Assembly: GCF_002902345.1 (NCBI RefSeq)
Contig: NZ_PPQB01000010.1
Coordinates: forward strand, 257,016-315,163
Source of the DNA: Staphylococcus arlettae
Lineage (GTDB): Bacteria > Bacillota > Bacilli > Staphylococcales > Staphylococcaceae
Reading direction: 5' to 3'
DNA length: 58,148 bases
The position numbers and the translations under genes are program-made. Each line of letters starts with the position of its first letter. Position 1 is the stretch's first letter. Below are positions 16,414 through 27,249 of this stretch, one piece after another. The notes under the pieces are model-generated. The model was not told the DNA's origin. It worked only from the letters and a program-made list of their open reading frames with translations, and made no database searches.

Positions 16414-17889
16414 ATGAATATTAGTGTAAATTCAACAAATCAATCTGTTCAGCAGACTTTAATAGTTGGAGTGCCGGAACATTTGAATCAATTTGAAACA
16501 CTCAGTGTCAATGGCGTCGATATTAGAGAAAATATCGGATTCTTGAAACAGAATCATCTCATAGGTAGCAGTTTAGGTAAGGTATACCAAACTCATTTTC
16601 AATTACAAGATGAACACTATCGATTAATATCAGTCGGGTTAGGCAATTTAAAACAATTAGACTATACGCAGTTATTACAAGTCTTTGGCAAACTCTTTCA
16701 ATTTCTAAAAAGTGAGCATATTTTGTCTGCATCATTGTTATTTGAAAGTTTTATATCTAAAAAAGTAAGTAGAAAAGATGTTGCTGAAGTACTTGGTCAA
16801 CAAAGTGTTCGTGCAATTTATCAATTTGATAACTATAAATCAAATAAAAGTGCACTTTATTCACCTACTATCTTTGTACATAGTGACGCAGAAAATATTG
16901 CAGATGCTATTACACAAGGTAAAGTGTTAGGTGAATCGATTAATACAGCACGTACATATAGTAATATGCCACCAAATATATTGACTCCGGGTTATTATGC
17001 GGAATTGATTGATGATCATTTTAAAGATAGTCAGGTTGAAGTTGATATAAAAGATGGTGAGCAGTTACAAGATGAAGGATTTGGACTCATTCACGCAGTA
17101 GGTAAAGGTTCAGCACACTCACCACGAGTAATTACAATAACGTATAACGGTGGGCCACAAAACGTAGCACCAATCGCTTTAGTAGGCAAAGGTATTACGT
17201 ATGATTCTGGAGGCTATTCAATTAAACCAAAAGTCGGAATGCAGACTATGAAGTTTGATATGTGTGGCTCCGCAAATGTTATTGGCATGATTGAAGCAGC
17301 TGCTAGATTGCAATTGCCAGTAAATATTGTTGGTGTCATTGCGGCAGCAGAAAATATGGTCAACGAAGCAGCAATGAAGCCCGATGATATTTTTACAGCA
17401 TTAAGTGGAGAATCAGTAGAAGTACTTAATACTGATGCTGAAGGACGATTAGTATTAGGCGATGCAGTATTTTATGCTAACCAATTCCAACCTAGTGTCA
17501 TCTTAGATTTTGCTACGCTAACAGGAGCCGCAGTAGCAGCATTAGGGGAAGATAAAGCAGCTGTCTTTAAAAATAATACTAACGCACCAATAAATGAAAT
17601 TTTAACTACAGCACGTAAAATGGATGAATTTGTCTTCGAATTACCAATAACTAGTACTGAACAACAACTCATTCGTCAAACTGATGTAGCTGATTTAGTT
17701 AATCATACAAATGGTCATGGTAAAGCGTTATTTGCAGCTACGTTTATTAGTCATTTTGCTGGCGACACACCACATTTGCATTTCGATATAGCAGGTCCAG
17801 CTACAACGACAAAGGCTTCTTATTTAGGACCTAAAGGACCAACAGGTTACATGATACCGACAATCGTTGAATGGTTGCGACAACAATAA
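16414..17889 (+). CDS. Leucyl aminopeptidase (M17 family)
   Basis: A 491-residue cytosolic M17 metallopeptidase that removes N-terminal residues, preferentially leucine, from peptides and, in some bacteria, splits Cys-Gly. Dimetal ligands and catalytic residues are seen in [29 protein letters not shown] and the M17 signature [13 protein letters not shown]. The C-terminal [19 protein letters not shown] is also typical. The N-terminal half is the variable M17 domain. AAAGGTGAT precedes the ATG. A family A repeat starts 11 bases after the stop and provides the terminator. Confidence 0.93.
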   Translation: MNISVNSTNQSVQQTLIVGVPEHLNQFETLSVNGVDIRENIGFLKQNHLIGSSLGKVYQTHFQLQDEHYRLISVGLGNLKQLDYTQLLQVFGKLFQFLKSEHILSASLLFESFISKKVSRKDVAEVLGQQSVRAIYQFDNYKSNKSALYSPTIFVHSDAENIADAITQGKVLGESINTARTYSNMPPNILTPGYYAELIDDHFKDSQVEVDIKDGEQLQDEGFGLIHAVGKGSAHSPRVITITYNGGPQNVAPIALVGKGITYDSGGYSIKPKVGMQTMKFDMCGSANVIGMIEAAARLQLPVNIVGVIAAAENMVNEAAMKPDDIFTALSGESVEVLNTDAEGRLVLGDAVFYANQFQPSVILDFATLTGAAVAALGEDKAAVFKNNTNAPINEILTTARKMDEFVFELPITSTEQQLIRQTDVADLVNHTNGHGKALFAATFISHFAGDTPHLHFDIAGPATTTKASYLGPKGPTGYMIPTIVEWLRQQ

Positions 17890-17900
17890 ATTGGCATGCA

Positions 17901-18065
17901 AGAGGTTGGGACAATATTGATTCGTCCCAGCCTCTTTTTCATATGGGCAGTAGCTGACTGCATTGAAAATGCGCTTTAAACCAAGCTTTTTTCAACGCTA
18001 GTCATCCTTGCCGGGGTGGGACGACGAAATTATTTTTTCAAAATCAGATTTCTGTCCCACTCCCT
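17901..18065 (+). repeat. Dispersed composite repeat, family A, copy 1
   Basis: A 165-base element of three hairpins. Part 1: AGAGGTTGGGAC ... GTCCCAGCCTCTTTTT, a canonical rho-independent terminator. Part 2: CAGTAGCTGACTGC, then TTGAAAATGCGCTT / AAGCTTTTTTCAA, which pair. Part 3: CCTTGCCGGGGTGGGACGACG ... CTGTCCCACTCCC, a second long hairpin. Copy 2 (39167) is about 90% identical by eye across the whole length, and an inverted copy starts at 58082. Confidence 0.92.
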
Positions 18066-18100
18066 ATATCATATCTGATAAGTTATAATGCAAAAAGTGA

Positions 18101-18129
18101 TTGACAATATTGCTAGGGATTGCTATTAT
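18101..18129 (+). promoter_or_regulatory. Strong promoter for the antiporter gene
   Basis: Consensus TTGACA (18101-18106), 17-base spacer, TATTAT (18124-18129), 48 bases before the GTG start. Confidence 0.8.
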
Positions 18130-18177
18130 GAATCTCGTAACGCTTTAGTTCGATAATGTAATAAAGGAGTTTTTGAT

Positions 18178-19494
18178 GTGATAAATGCAGTTGTAATAGC
18201 GGTTTTACTTATGATCATTTTGTGTTTATGTCGATTAAATGTAGTTATCAGTTTATTCGTAAGTGCATTAGTAGGCGGCATAATCGCTGGAATGAGCGTA
18301 ACAGATGTTATCACGGTATTTGGTAAAAATATAGTAGATGGCGCAGAAGTAGCACTAAGCTATGCGTTATTAGGTGGTTTTGCTGCTTTAATATCATATA
18401 GTGGCATTACTGATTATTTAGTTAATAAAATTATCAAAGGCATTAGAGCTGAAAACTCTAAAATGTCCCGTCTGAAAGTTAAAGTTATAATTGTGGTAGC
18501 TTTATTGGTATTAAGTGTAATGAGTCAAAATATTATTCCTGTACATATTGCATTTATCCCAATTGTCATTCCTCCTTTAATTAGTATATTTAATGAATTA
18601 AACTTTGATCGTAGACAAATAGCTTTAATCATTGGTTTTGGTTTATGTTGGCCATATATTTTAATTCCATTTGGTTTTGGTCAAATATTTCATCAAATTA
18701 TAATGAACGGCTTTAACAAAGCTGGACATCCGATAGAAATAAATATGATTTGGAAAGCTATGGTTATCCCATCATTAGGTTATATTGTAGGGTTAATTGC
18801 TGGTTTATTTTATTATAGAAAAGCAAGAAAATATATTGATCATAAACAAGATAAAGATCTAGCAAATGTAGAGTTAAAACCATATGTGTTAGTTGTGACA
18901 ATCATTGCGATTATTGCGACATTTACAGTTCAAATGCTGACTGACTCTATGATCTTTGGTGCATTAGCAGGGGTATTAGTATTTTTTATTTCTGGTATGC
19001 AAAATTGGAAAGATATGGACAAGCAATTTGTTGAAGGTATTCAAATTATGGCATATATCGGTGTAGTAATCTTGACTGCTAATGGTTTTGCTGGTGTCAT
19101 GAATAAAACAGGTGATATTGAACAATTAGTACATAGTATTAGTGCGATTACTGGTGACAACAAGTTAATTAGCATAGTACTCATGTATATCATTGGACTA
19201 ATAGTCACATTAGGAATTGGTTCTTCATTTGCCACAATTCCAATTATAGCTACATTATTTGTGCCGCTAGGTGAATCGTTAGGTTTAAGCACGATGGCTT
19301 TAATTGCCTTAATAGGAACGGCAAGTGCCTTAGGTGATTCAGGTTCTCCAGCGAGTGATTCAACACTTGGTCCGACGGCAGGATTAAATGTTGATGGGCA
19401 ACATGATCATATAAGAGATACGTGTATTCCGAACTTTATTTTCTATAATATCCCGTTGATTATTTTTGGTACTATCGCTGCTATGATATTATAA
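18178..19494 (+). CDS. Na+/H+ antiporter family protein (YuiF-like)
   Basis: A 438-residue integral membrane protein with about 10 to 12 hydrophobic segments, of the Na+/H+ antiporter/NhaC-like ion transporter superfamily (YuiF type). Helix-breaking conserved parts include IPVHIAFIPIVIPP, GFGLCWPYILIPFGFGQIFH and the late TASALGDSGSPASDSTLGPTAG, which looks like an ion-binding discontinuous helix. Substrate could be Na+ or an organic substrate; I cannot tell. GTG 18178 is the start since the ATG two bases before is closed at once by TGA; AAAGGAG is 8 bases upstream. It has a strong own promoter and the thioesterase gene follows 28 bases later. Confidence 0.85.
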   Translation: MINAVVIAVLLMIILCLCRLNVVISLFVSALVGGIIAGMSVTDVITVFGKNIVDGAEVALSYALLGGFAALISYSGITDYLVNKIIKGIRAENSKMSRLKVKVIIVVALLVLSVMSQNIIPVHIAFIPIVIPPLISIFNELNFDRRQIALIIGFGLCWPYILIPFGFGQIFHQIIMNGFNKAGHPIEINMIWKAMVIPSLGYIVGLIAGLFYYRKARKYIDHKQDKDLANVELKPYVLVVTIIAIIATFTVQMLTDSMIFGALAGVLVFFISGMQNWKDMDKQFVEGIQIMAYIGVVILTANGFAGVMNKTGDIEQLVHSISAITGDNKLISIVLMYIIGLIVTLGIGSSFATIPIIATLFVPLGESLGLSTMALIALIGTASALGDSGSPASDSTLGPTAGLNVDGQHDHIRDTCIPNFIFYNIPLIIFGTIAAMIL

Positions 19495-19522
19495 GAGTGA
19501 TATAAATAAAGGGGTGGCAATT

Positions 19523-19903
19523 ATGACAAATATGTTAGATGCGCTAGATATGAAAGTTGAAAAAGAGGGAGAAGGCATTTTGGTTATGTCTATGCCTGTA
19601 ACAGATAAGGTGAAACAACCCTTTGGATTTCTACACGGTGGTGCTAGTTTAGCTTTAGGAGAAACCGCATGCTCAATGGGAGCAGCGAGCCTAATTGATA
19701 CTGAGCAATATATTCCACTAGGATTAGAAATGAATGCAAATCACATTAGTTCAACGACAGAGGGTACTGTCTATGCTTCCGCAACAGTTATTCATCAAGG
19801 CAAAACGACACAAGTATGGAATATTGAGATAACTGATGATAGCGGCAAATTAATAAGTATTATGCGAGGTACCATCGCAATCAAATCACGACATAGATCT
19901 TGA
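19523..19903 (+). CDS. Hotdog-fold acyl-CoA thioesterase (PaaI-like)
   Basis: A 126-residue hotdog thioesterase. The family core is FGFLHGGASLALGETACSMG, with the HGG substrate loop and the acidic residue (Glu in GETA) that acts in PaaI/MenI-type enzymes; later ISSTTEGTVYASATVIHQGKTTQVW matches the second half. Candidate substrates are 1,4-dihydroxy-2-naphthoyl-CoA (menaquinone pathway) or other aryl/acyl-CoAs; not decided by sequence. ATG 19523 is chosen over GTG 19514; AAAGGGGTG is just upstream. Likely co-transcribed with the antiporter gene. Confidence 0.85.
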   Translation: MTNMLDALDMKVEKEGEGILVMSMPVTDKVKQPFGFLHGGASLALGETACSMGAASLIDTEQYIPLGLEMNANHISSTTEGTVYASATVIHQGKTTQVWNIEITDDSGKLISIMRGTIAIKSRHRS

Positions 19904-20002
19904 TAGACTAGTATTTTAAACATATTAAAGTACGTCATTTTAGCTGATAGCTAATGACAAAGCGTAGTCATTTATAAATAACTAAAAATTAATAAATCAT
20001 TT

Positions 20003-20041
20003 AGGGAATGCAAAAGTTACTTTTATGCATTCCCTTTTTTT
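20003..20041 (+). terminator. Terminator after the thioesterase gene
   Basis: AGGGAATGCAAAAGT pairs with ACTTTTATGCATTCCCT (one bulge), followed by TTTTTTT. It may also act for the convergent flavoprotein gene. Confidence 0.85.
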
Positions 20042-21197
20042 AATGTGATATAAAATTTTGAGCGAAGTAAGCTTGAGCAATTCGTTTTGCTGCTTCTCTA
20101 CCTCCTGCAATATTGCGTGCGAAAGGTCCTAATTTTAAATCAGCTAGTCCGCCAGATACAAATAGCTGTGGTAACCATTCCAATGTATCAGTCAATTGTG
20201 GATAGCCACAATTGGTCATAGGTGCAGCATGTTCTAAAATTAACGATTTTATAATTGGTTGTTGTAATATCGAATTTTTGAAGCCTGTAGCGAGTAATAT
20301 ATGATCATAATTATATTGTTCATCTATCGTATGTATTTGCTTATTCCTTATTGTAGTAATAGGTGTTTGGTGAATTGTCAAACGACCTTGTTGTTGATAT
20401 TTTTTGAGATGTAAATATAACTCTTGGGGCATAGACCCTTTGTGTCTCTCATCTTCAATAAAAGAAAGTTTTTCGGCAGAATCTGCAAAAGCTGTTAACT
20501 TAGTCATATTTTTAGGACCGAGCCATGCTGGATCTGCATCAAAATCATGTACGGCTATTGTTTTATTAAGCCATAAGTGCACATGTTTTTGATAATAATG
20601 AAGTAATTTATGTACTAAATGTGCTGCAGAGACACCACTCCCGACAACATGATTGCAATTATGAAATTGTAGAGCTGTATTGTCGAAAATATGTTGAACA
20701 TTTTGCTGTTGATGAAAAATCTCAGGAACGTTTAAATCATGATGACTACCCATTGCGATAACTAAGTTATCAGTAGTAATGGAACGTTTATTATTTAAAG
20801 TGAGCACCCATTGTTGCTGAGGATGTGTGTGCTGTTTAATATGGGTTACACTTCCAATGACATGCTGATTATGTAATTGATAACGATGTATAAGTGTATG
20901 TACATGATCGATAAACATATCTCTTTGAGGCCGTTGATATTTTCCTAATGTTGCTTGCATATATTGATATGTTTTAGCGAATTGTTTTAAATGAAAAGGA
21001 TCAGGATGTACATGATGCACGCAAGGTGAGCGAAGAAAGGGCATATTAATACGTTTAGTGCGTTCGTCGAATTGTGCGCATAAATTACTGTGTGGATCAA
21101 TGAGAGTCAGTTTGGACGTTGGAAGACCAGCGTGAATTAATTTTAAAGCAATTGTTAATGCTTGAATACCGCCACCGATAATTGTCCAAGTATGCAT
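20040..21197 (-). CDS. His-rich FAD/NAD(P)-binding protein
   Basis: A 385-residue Rossmann flavoprotein with an N-terminal IIGGGIQAL FAD motif, a central GSGVSAAHL second nucleotide site, and the ATGF motif (LLATGFKN) seen in flavin monooxygenases and lysine/ornithine hydroxylase-like proteins. Substrate unknown. By my count about 34 of 385 residues are histidine and glutamine is also common, in runs such as HHVHPDPFH, unusual next to its neighbours. ATG 21197 is preferred over the start 16 codons upstream; GAAGGT lies before it. It is a single gene downstream of the mnh operon on the same strand, separated by a hairpin. Confidence 0.75.
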   Translation of the reverse strand: MHTWTIIGGGIQALTIALKLIHAGLPTSKLTLIDPHSNLCAQFDERTKRINMPFLRSPCVHHVHPDPFHLKQFAKTYQYMQATLGKYQRPQRDMFIDHVHTLIHRYQLHNQHVIGSVTHIKQHTHPQQQWVLTLNNKRSITTDNLVIAMGSHHDLNVPEIFHQQQNVQHIFDNTALQFHNCNHVVGSGVSAAHLVHKLLHYYQKHVHLWLNKTIAVHDFDADPAWLGPKNMTKLTAFADSAEKLSFIEDERHKGSMPQELYLHLKKYQQQGRLTIHQTPITTIRNKQIHTIDEQYNYDHILLATGFKNSILQQPIIKSLILEHAAPMTNCGYPQLTDTLEWLPQLFVSGGLADLKLGPFARNIAGGREAAKRIAQAYFAQNFISH

Positions 21198-21270
21198 AAA
21201 GTTACCTTCTTTCAAATAGTAATCATTACGATTTAAAAATAACATAATGCATTTGCCATTGCAATATAAA

Positions 21271-21347
21271 AAGCGATAAGTACAATTACTAAAATAACGA
21301 AGAACTAGAAATTTGTGCTCTTGTTAATAAGTAATAACTTATCGCTT
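21271..21347 (-). terminator. Possible mnh operon terminator
   Basis: Perfect 11-base arms (AAGCGATAAGT at 21271-21281 and its complement at 21337-21347). On the reverse strand the second arm runs into TTTTT. The 55-base loop is long, so efficiency is doubtful. Confidence 0.4.
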
Positions 21348-21355
21348 AACTATTG

Positions 21356-21712
21356 TTATAATTTTTTATCGTGTAACGTTTCGTTAAAGTCGTCTTGTTG
21401 AGTTCTATCAGTAGCAGGGGTATTTAAATTATACGCTGCTTTCATAATTAGATGACTAGCCAACGGACCTGTAATAAATACAAAGATAATCCCTATAATG
21501 AGTTGCATGTTAATCATACCTTCTTTACCGATAAAGAAAAGGAAAACGCCAAATAATAATAACATAGCACCAAGCGTTGCTGCTTTACCAGCTGCATGGG
21601 CACGAGAATAAACATCGTCTAATCGTAATAACCCAATAGCTGCAAAAGCACTGATTAACGCACCCAAGATGACCAATATAAGAGAAATACTAATGATGAT
21701 CGTTGTTATCAT
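21356..21712 (-). CDS. mnhG1: Na+/H+ antiporter subunit G1
   Basis: A 118-residue membrane protein with about three hydrophobic helices, the MnhG/MrpG/PhaG subunit. The conserved [22 protein letters not shown] block is present. ATG 21712 (after GGTGA) is preferred to the TTG at 21718. Its start overlaps mnhF1. Last gene of the seven-subunit Mrp-type antiporter operon. Confidence 0.93.
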   Translation of the reverse strand: MITTIIISISLILVILGALISAFAAIGLLRLDDVYSRAHAAGKAATLGAMLLLFGVFLFFIGKEGMINMQLIIGIIFVFITGPLASHLIMKAAYNLNTPATDRTQQDDFNETLHDKKL

Positions 21713-21983
21713 GTTCAATCACCTTACCTTTGTCCATATATTTAGCAAAAACTGCAGTGCCTAGAAAGGCAAGTATACCTACTAATAAAATAGCTACAAT
21801 CATATATGTAGTACCTAGGAAGATACTAAATAATGCTACAATTGCCATTAATTGAATTCCCATAGCATCTAAAGCTACGACTCGGTCAGCAAGAGATGGA
21901 CCAAGGATGACACGAACTAACATTGCTAACATAGATAATGATACTATTACTAATGCGATAATTATAATTATTGAGTAGTTCAT
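21690..21983 (-). CDS. mnhF1: Na+/H+ antiporter subunit F1
   Basis: A 97-residue protein with three membrane helices and the MrpF core [18 protein letters not shown]. The short Asp/His-rich tail (EHDNNDHH) is cytosolic. Its ATG overlaps the mnhE1 stop (ATGA) and its 3' end overlaps mnhG1, typical of the compact Mrp operon. Confidence 0.93.
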   Translation of the reverse strand: MNYSIIIIIALVIVSLSMLAMLVRVILGPSLADRVVALDAMGIQLMAIVALFSIFLGTTYMIVAILLVGILAFLGTAVFAKYMDKGKVIEHDNNDHH

Positions 21984-22462
21984 TGTGTATCACCAACCTC
22001 TCTTACAACTTTTTCAAGTGACGATTTAATGCTCGCAATTTCTTCTTCTTTAGTACTGAAGTCAATACAATGTATATATATTTTCGTACGATCATCACTA
22101 ATACCTAACACTACAGTCCCTGGGGTTAAAGTGATTAATGTCGATAACAATACGAGTTGCCAATCTGTTGTTAATTCGGTGTCATAAGTAAAAAATGCTG
22201 GCTCATTTTTAATTGTAGGTTGTAATACAATACGTATTACATCGATATTAGCTTTTATGAGCTCGATTAAAAATACCGCTATTAATTTAAGTACTTTGTA
22301 CACTGTAACCATATAAAATCTACCAGGGAATAACCCGCGTAATGTAAGTACCAACAATAGACCGAAAATGTAACCTAAAATAAAATTATTTAAGGAATAA
22401 CTACCTGTGATAAAAAGCCATAAGATACTTAATAATAAGTTAATTAAAATTTGAATCGCCAT
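21980..22462 (-). CDS. mnhE1: Na+/H+ antiporter subunit E1
   Basis: A 160-residue MrpE family subunit: N-terminal hydrophobic helices, then a soluble domain with [19 protein letters not shown], the family signature. It begins one base after the mnhD1 stop and overlaps mnhF1 by four bases. Confidence 0.93.
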   Translation of the reverse strand: MAIQILINLLLSILWLFITGSYSLNNFILGYIFGLLLVLTLRGLFPGRFYMVTVYKVLKLIAVFLIELIKANIDVIRIVLQPTIKNEPAFFTYDTELTTDWQLVLLSTLITLTPGTVVLGISDDRTKIYIHCIDFSTKEEEIASIKSSLEKVVREVGDTQ

Positions 22463-22463
22463 C

Positions 22464-23960
22464 TTATTTACCTCCTAGTACACTGTCTACGTATTCACTA
22501 GGGTTATAGAAAGTAGAGGCAGCATCTTTAATGATAGGTTGTAAAAAGTCAGCTGATAAACCGAAAATTACTGTAATTACAACTGCAACTATCGCTACTA
22601 TTAACGGTCCACGGTGTTGTAGTTTAGGCTTCGGAGTATACCCAGATGAATTTCCAAAGAAGCCTTGTAAAAATATTCGAATAACCGAATATAGTACGAC
22701 TAAACTAGACAGTAATACGACCATACCAGTGAGATAGAACCCTTTTTCGAATGTAGCTTGGACAATGTAAAACTTACCATAGAAACCACTGAAAGGGGGG
22801 ATACCCGCTAAACTCAAGGCCGCTATAAAGAATGTCCATCCTAGTACTGGATAGTGTTTAATTAAGCCACTAAAATTGCGCAAATCATATGATTTAGTAA
22901 TTTGATAAATTACGCCAACTAAAAAGAATAAAGCGGCCTTGATTAACATATCGTGTAAAGTGTAGTAAATTGCCCCCATCATTCCTGCTTGATTCATCAT
23001 GGCTACACCAATCAAAATAACACCAACTGCGATCATAATATTGTAGATAATGATTTTTTTAATATCGAAATAACTAACTGCCCCTACACAACCAAAAATA
23101 ATGGTAAGTAGTGATAAAAAGATTAACAGATAATAAGTTAAGTCAGTTGTGTCAGGAAAGAATAAACTAGTAGTTCTGGCTAATGAATAAACGCCAACTT
23201 TTGTTAATAAGGCACCGAAAAAGGCGATAATCGCTACTGGTGGAGCGTAATAAGCACCTGGTAACCATACGTACATTGGGAAAATCCCAGCTTTAGTTGC
23301 AAAAACAAAAATAAAGACAATAAATACTATAGTTACTACGCCACTATCTTGTGGTGAAAGTTGGTTTAGCTTTTGGCTAATATCAGCTAAGTTTAATGTG
23401 CCGACAACGGAATACAACATACCAACTGCAATTACAAAAAATGCAGATGAAGTTACATTCACTAGTACATATTTAATTGTTTCACTCAACTGTACTTTAG
23501 TGCCACCGATGACAAGTAATATATAAGAAGCCATTAAAAATACTTCGAAGAATACAAATAGGTTGAATATATCTCCTGTCATAAATGCACCATTGACACC
23601 AGTCAGCATAAACATTACTGCGAAATAGTAATAATAAGTTTCACGTTCAATACCAACTGTATTATAGGAATACAAAATAATAAATATAGTAATGAGTATA
23701 CTTGTGGTAATTAATAAACCACTAAATAAGTCTAAAACAAAGACTATACTATAAGGTGCTTTCCAAGAACCTAATTCTAAAACAATAGGTCCATGTTTCG
23801 CTACGTTAATCAAATTAATTATACTAAAAATAAATGTGATTATAGTACCTGTTAATGCTACATAACGCTTAATAATAGGGCGTTTACCTAGAAAAATTAA
23901 AATAATAACGGTTAATAATGGAATGATTAACGTTGATACTAATAAATTACTTTCTATCAT
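22464..23960 (-). CDS. mnhD1: Na+/H+ antiporter subunit D1
   Basis: A 498-residue proton-translocating antiporter-like subunit, homologous to complex I NuoM/NuoN. Key features: the conserved Glu in [12 protein letters not shown], the lysine in [19 protein letters not shown], and the broken helix region [10 protein letters not shown]. Start: three consecutive ATGs (23966, 23963, 23960); the last gives the MIESNLLV start I recall from S. aureus. The gene overlaps the end of mnhC1 by 14 bases from this start. Confidence 0.93.
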   Translation of the reverse strand: MIESNLLVSTLIIPLLTVIILIFLGKRPIIKRYVALTGTIITFIFSIINLINVAKHGPIVLELGSWKAPYSIVFVLDLFSGLLITTSILITIFIILYSYNTVGIERETYYYYFAVMFMLTGVNGAFMTGDIFNLFVFFEVFLMASYILLVIGGTKVQLSETIKYVLVNVTSSAFFVIAVGMLYSVVGTLNLADISQKLNQLSPQDSGVVTIVFIVFIFVFATKAGIFPMYVWLPGAYYAPPVAIIAFFGALLTKVGVYSLARTTSLFFPDTTDLTYYLLIFLSLLTIIFGCVGAVSYFDIKKIIIYNIMIAVGVILIGVAMMNQAGMMGAIYYTLHDMLIKAALFFLVGVIYQITKSYDLRNFSGLIKHYPVLGWTFFIAALSLAGIPPFSGFYGKFYIVQATFEKGFYLTGMVVLLSSLVVLYSVIRIFLQGFFGNSSGYTPKPKLQHRGPLIVAIVAVVITVIFGLSADFLQPIIKDAASTFYNPSEYVDSVLGGK

Positions 23961-24294
23961 CATCAAGCACTCCTCTCATACTTTCTACATTATCAGTACC
24001 AAGTTCTTTATAACTTCTAAAAGCAAGAACTAAAAAGAATGATGTTACTGAAAATGAAATAACAATAGCAGTTAAGATTAATGCTTGTGGGATTGGATCA
24101 ACGTAGTCGGAAATACCTTTTTCATAAATAGGCACTTCGCCACCTTTTAAACCACCCATAGTAAGTAAAAATAAATTGGCTGTATGTGTTTGCAAGGTAG
24201 TCCCAATAATGATACGTATTAAACTTTTAGAGAGGATTAAATAAACGCTCATTGTAGTGAGAAAACCACAAACAATTATCATAAGTATTTCCAT
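23947..24294 (-). CDS. mnhC1: Na+/H+ antiporter subunit C1
   Basis: A 115-residue subunit, homologous to NuoK, with three membrane helices and the conserved [20 protein letters not shown]. Starts at the base where mnhB1 ends and overlaps mnhD1 at its 3' end. Confidence 0.94.
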   Translation of the reverse strand: MEILMIIVCGFLTTMSVYLILSKSLIRIIIGTTLQTHTANLFLLTMGGLKGGEVPIYEKGISDYVDPIPQALILTAIVISFSVTSFFLVLAFRSYKELGTDNVESMRGVLDDDRK

Positions 24295-24722
24295 TAGTCG
24301 CTCTCTCCAATCGTTAAAATAATAGTCATTACTGTACCGACTACTGCAAACATGACACCTAAATCAAAAAATGTCGCTGTGTGCATTTCCATTGGTTCTA
24401 ATATACCTAAAGGAATTTCAAAAGGTGTATGGGTAAAGAAGTTTTTATTGTAGAACCAACTTGCTATAGGAGTGGCACCACAGAAAAATAACCCAATACC
24501 AATTAATATTTTAAAGTCCCAAGGAAATATTTTGCGCATTGTTTTGATGTCAAATGCTACAGTAATAATCACAAGTGCGCTTGACATCAATAATCCTCCT
24601 ACGAAACCGCCACCTGGTGTATAGTGACCCGCAAGGAAAAGTGATAAACCAAACATTACAATTAAGAAGAAGATAAGAATAGCTGAGTACTGAAAAATTA
24701 GATTATTGTTTTGTCTATTCAT
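24294..24722 (-). CDS. mnhB1: Na+/H+ antiporter subunit B1
   Basis: A 142-residue MrpB subunit with four membrane helices; the family block [20 protein letters not shown] is intact. The ATG overlaps the mnhA1 end by eight bases. Confidence 0.94.
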   Translation of the reverse strand: MNRQNNNLIFQYSAILIFFLIVMFGLSLFLAGHYTPGGGFVGGLLMSSALVIITVAFDIKTMRKIFPWDFKILIGIGLFFCGATPIASWFYNKNFFTHTPFEIPLGILEPMEMHTATFFDLGVMFAVVGTVMTIILTIGESD

Positions 24723-27120
24723 AGTCAGATCCTCCTTCTTTATTAGCTTTACGCGTTGAACGTAATTTAATCATAGTATATACACCTAGTCCTGCAATTC
24801 CGAGCACTGAAGATTCGAATAAGGTATCGGTACCACGGAAGTCAACTAAAATAACATTAACCATGTTAGTACCATGTGCTAAATCATAAACATGCTCTTT
24901 ATAATATGTCGCAATAGACTCAAAGTGTCGGTTGCCATAAGCAATTAATCCGATAATTGTAACTACTAATCCAGCTGCGATAGCAATTAACATATTACTC
25001 CACTTAAAGTTACGAGTTTCGTTATGTCGATTTAAATTCGGCAAATGATAGAAACAAAGTAAAAATAATGCCGTTGAAATAGTTTCGACAACAAATTGTG
25101 TTAAAGCTAAATCTGGCGCACCAAAGAAAATAAAGAATACAGCAACAGCGTAACCAACAGCACTCGTCATTATAATACTGAATAGACGAGATCGAGCACA
25201 GACAATCATTACAGACGCTAACATGATGAGTACTATAATGATTAACTCAAAAGGTCGTATATTACTGACGTTATTAAAGTCTAATTTAAATGGTGTTAAT
25301 GATAAGGCAATAATTGCCAGAACTATAAATGATGTGAATAGTATAACTAAATTATTGCGTGTAAAACCTGTTACATATGAGTCAGTAAAATTACTTGAAA
25401 CGTGAGATGAATATTTACCTGTTGTGTCATACCAATAATTTAATTGTAACTTGTTTGGTTGCATACGCAATAAGCGTACCCAATACTTAAACGTTAAAAT
25501 TAAAATAATACCTACAATATAAATCAACAATGTTGCAAAGAATGCCGGTGTAAAGCCATGGAATAAATGGAATGATGATGGCTTACTGTTAGCTTGACTA
25601 ATGGCTGATGTTGCTGGATCAATTAACGTACTCGTTAATATGACAGGGAACAAGCCAAAGACAATTACTAATAGTGCTAAAATAGTTGGTGCAATTAGCA
25701 TTAGTTTTGGAGCTTCATGTGCTGATTTTGGTAATGATTGTGGTCGGTATGAACCTAAGAAAATTTGGCCGATAAAACGCACGGCATAAACGAAAGTAAA
25801 AATACTACCTATAATAGCAACAATTGGAATTAAAATACCGAATGTATCTAAACTCAAGATGTCTGCATGGGTTACTTCAATCATACTTTCTAAAAATGAC
25901 TCTTTTGATAGGAAACCATTAAATGGTGGAATACCTGCCATACTTAATGAAGTTATAATCGTTAATGTAAATGAAATAGGCATAACCGTCATTAAGCCGC
26001 CTAATTTTTTTACATCACGAGTACCAGTGGCATGATCTACCGCACCCGTTATCATAAATAAAGCACCTTTAAAGGTTGCATGATTAATCAAATGAAAAAT
26101 AGCGGCAGTAAATGCTGCAATATAAAGTTGACTTTCTGCGCCTTCAAAGTGATAACTTACGGCACCAATGCCTAACATAGACATAATCATACCTAACTGA
26201 GACACAGTAGAAAATGCGAGTATTCCTTTAAGGTCTTGCTGTTTTGTTGCATTTAACGAAGCCCAAATTAACGTGATGAGCCCCACAATGGTAACAGTCC
26301 AAACCCAACCTTGAGAAACTGCATAGATTGGCGTCATACGGGCAACTAAATATAAGCCAGCTTTAACCATTGTTGCTGAGTGTAAATAAGCACTAACTGG
26401 TGTAGGTGCTTCCATTGCATCTGGCAACCAGATATAAAACGGAAATTGTGCTGATTTAGTCATCGCGCCAATTAATACAAAGACCATTGAAAGAATAAAG
26501 AATGGGCTAGTTTGGATATCTCCAACATGGTCAATCATTGTACGAATGCTTGTAGTATTAGCTGAAATTGAAAGTAAAATCAGTCCGCCTAATAATGATA
26601 GGCCACCAAATACGGTAATGAGCATAGATTTTTGCGCACCGTAAATGGATCTTTGATTCGTACGCCAAAATGAAATTAATAAAAAACTTGAAAATGATGT
26701 TAGTTCCCAAAATAAATAAAGAACAATGATGTTATCAGATAACACCACGCCTAACATTGCGCCCATGAATAATAATAAATAACAATAAAAATTCCCTAGT
26801 TGTTCTTTTCGACTTAAGTAACTGATTGAATATAAGACAATTAAACTGCCAATTCCAGTTATGAGTAAACTAAATAATAAACTTAATCCATCTATGTATA
26901 AGTCAAAATTCATACCGAATTTTGGCATCCAGTTTACTTCTTGCATAACGGTATCACCTGACATAGTTGTCTTAATATAAGTTAAGAAATAAATAAATAA
27001 GACAATAGGCAGTGGTAAGACAAACCACCCTAAATGAATCCGTTTATGTAGTCGATATATACAAGGAATAATGAGTGCAAATATAAGCGGTAACAATACC
27101 ACTATGTGTAACCAACTCAT
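24715..27120 (-). CDS. mnhA1: Na+/H+ antiporter subunit A1
   Basis: An 801-residue subunit, the largest of the complex: NuoL-like N-terminal part with [13 protein letters not shown] (conserved Glu), the Lys in [20 protein letters not shown], and a C-terminal MrpA domain ending with [20 protein letters not shown]. It exports Na+ in exchange for H+ together with subunits B to G, at the cytoplasmic membrane. ATG 27120 is preferred to the start 12 codons upstream because AAAGGGGGA lies directly before it. First gene of the operon, with a promoter just upstream. Confidence 0.95.
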   Translation of the reverse strand: MSWLHIVVLLPLIFALIIPCIYRLHKRIHLGWFVLPLPIVLFIYFLTYIKTTMSGDTVMQEVNWMPKFGMNFDLYIDGLSLLFSLLITGIGSLIVLYSISYLSRKEQLGNFYCYLLLFMGAMLGVVLSDNIIVLYLFWELTSFSSFLLISFWRTNQRSIYGAQKSMLITVFGGLSLLGGLILLSISANTTSIRTMIDHVGDIQTSPFFILSMVFVLIGAMTKSAQFPFYIWLPDAMEAPTPVSAYLHSATMVKAGLYLVARMTPIYAVSQGWVWTVTIVGLITLIWASLNATKQQDLKGILAFSTVSQLGMIMSMLGIGAVSYHFEGAESQLYIAAFTAAIFHLINHATFKGALFMITGAVDHATGTRDVKKLGGLMTVMPISFTLTIITSLSMAGIPPFNGFLSKESFLESMIEVTHADILSLDTFGILIPIVAIIGSIFTFVYAVRFIGQIFLGSYRPQSLPKSAHEAPKLMLIAPTILALLVIVFGLFPVILTSTLIDPATSAISQANSKPSSFHLFHGFTPAFFATLLIYIVGIILILTFKYWVRLLRMQPNKLQLNYWYDTTGKYSSHVSSNFTDSYVTGFTRNNLVILFTSFIVLAIIALSLTPFKLDFNNVSNIRPFELIIIVLIMLASVMIVCARSRLFSIIMTSAVGYAVAVFFIFFGAPDLALTQFVVETISTALFLLCFYHLPNLNRHNETRNFKWSNMLIAIAAGLVVTIIGLIAYGNRHFESIATYYKEHVYDLAHGTNMVNVILVDFRGTDTLFESSVLGIAGLGVYTMIKLRSTRKANKEGGSDYE

Positions 27121-27154
27121 TATGTTGTCCCCCTTTAAATTGAAATATGGTTTC

Positions 27155-27183
27155 ATTATACATGATTCATCCAGTTCTGAAAA
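27155..27183 (-). promoter_or_regulatory. mnh1 operon promoter
   Basis: Reverse strand TTTTCA (27183-27178), 17-base spacer, TATAAT (27160-27155), 35 bases before mnhA1. The -10 is perfect, the -35 partial and overlapping the kapB terminator. Confidence 0.5.
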
Positions 27184-27213
27184 ACCACTGCAAGTGTATA
27201 GCTAGTGGTTTTT
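27178..27213 (-). terminator. Terminator of the KapB-like gene
   Basis: AAAACCACT (27181-27189) and AGTGGTTTT (27204-27212) pair; on the reverse strand the stem is followed by TTTTTC. Confidence 0.6.
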
Positions 27214-27249
27214 AACTGTCTTGTTAAATAAGAAGAAACGCGTCATTTT

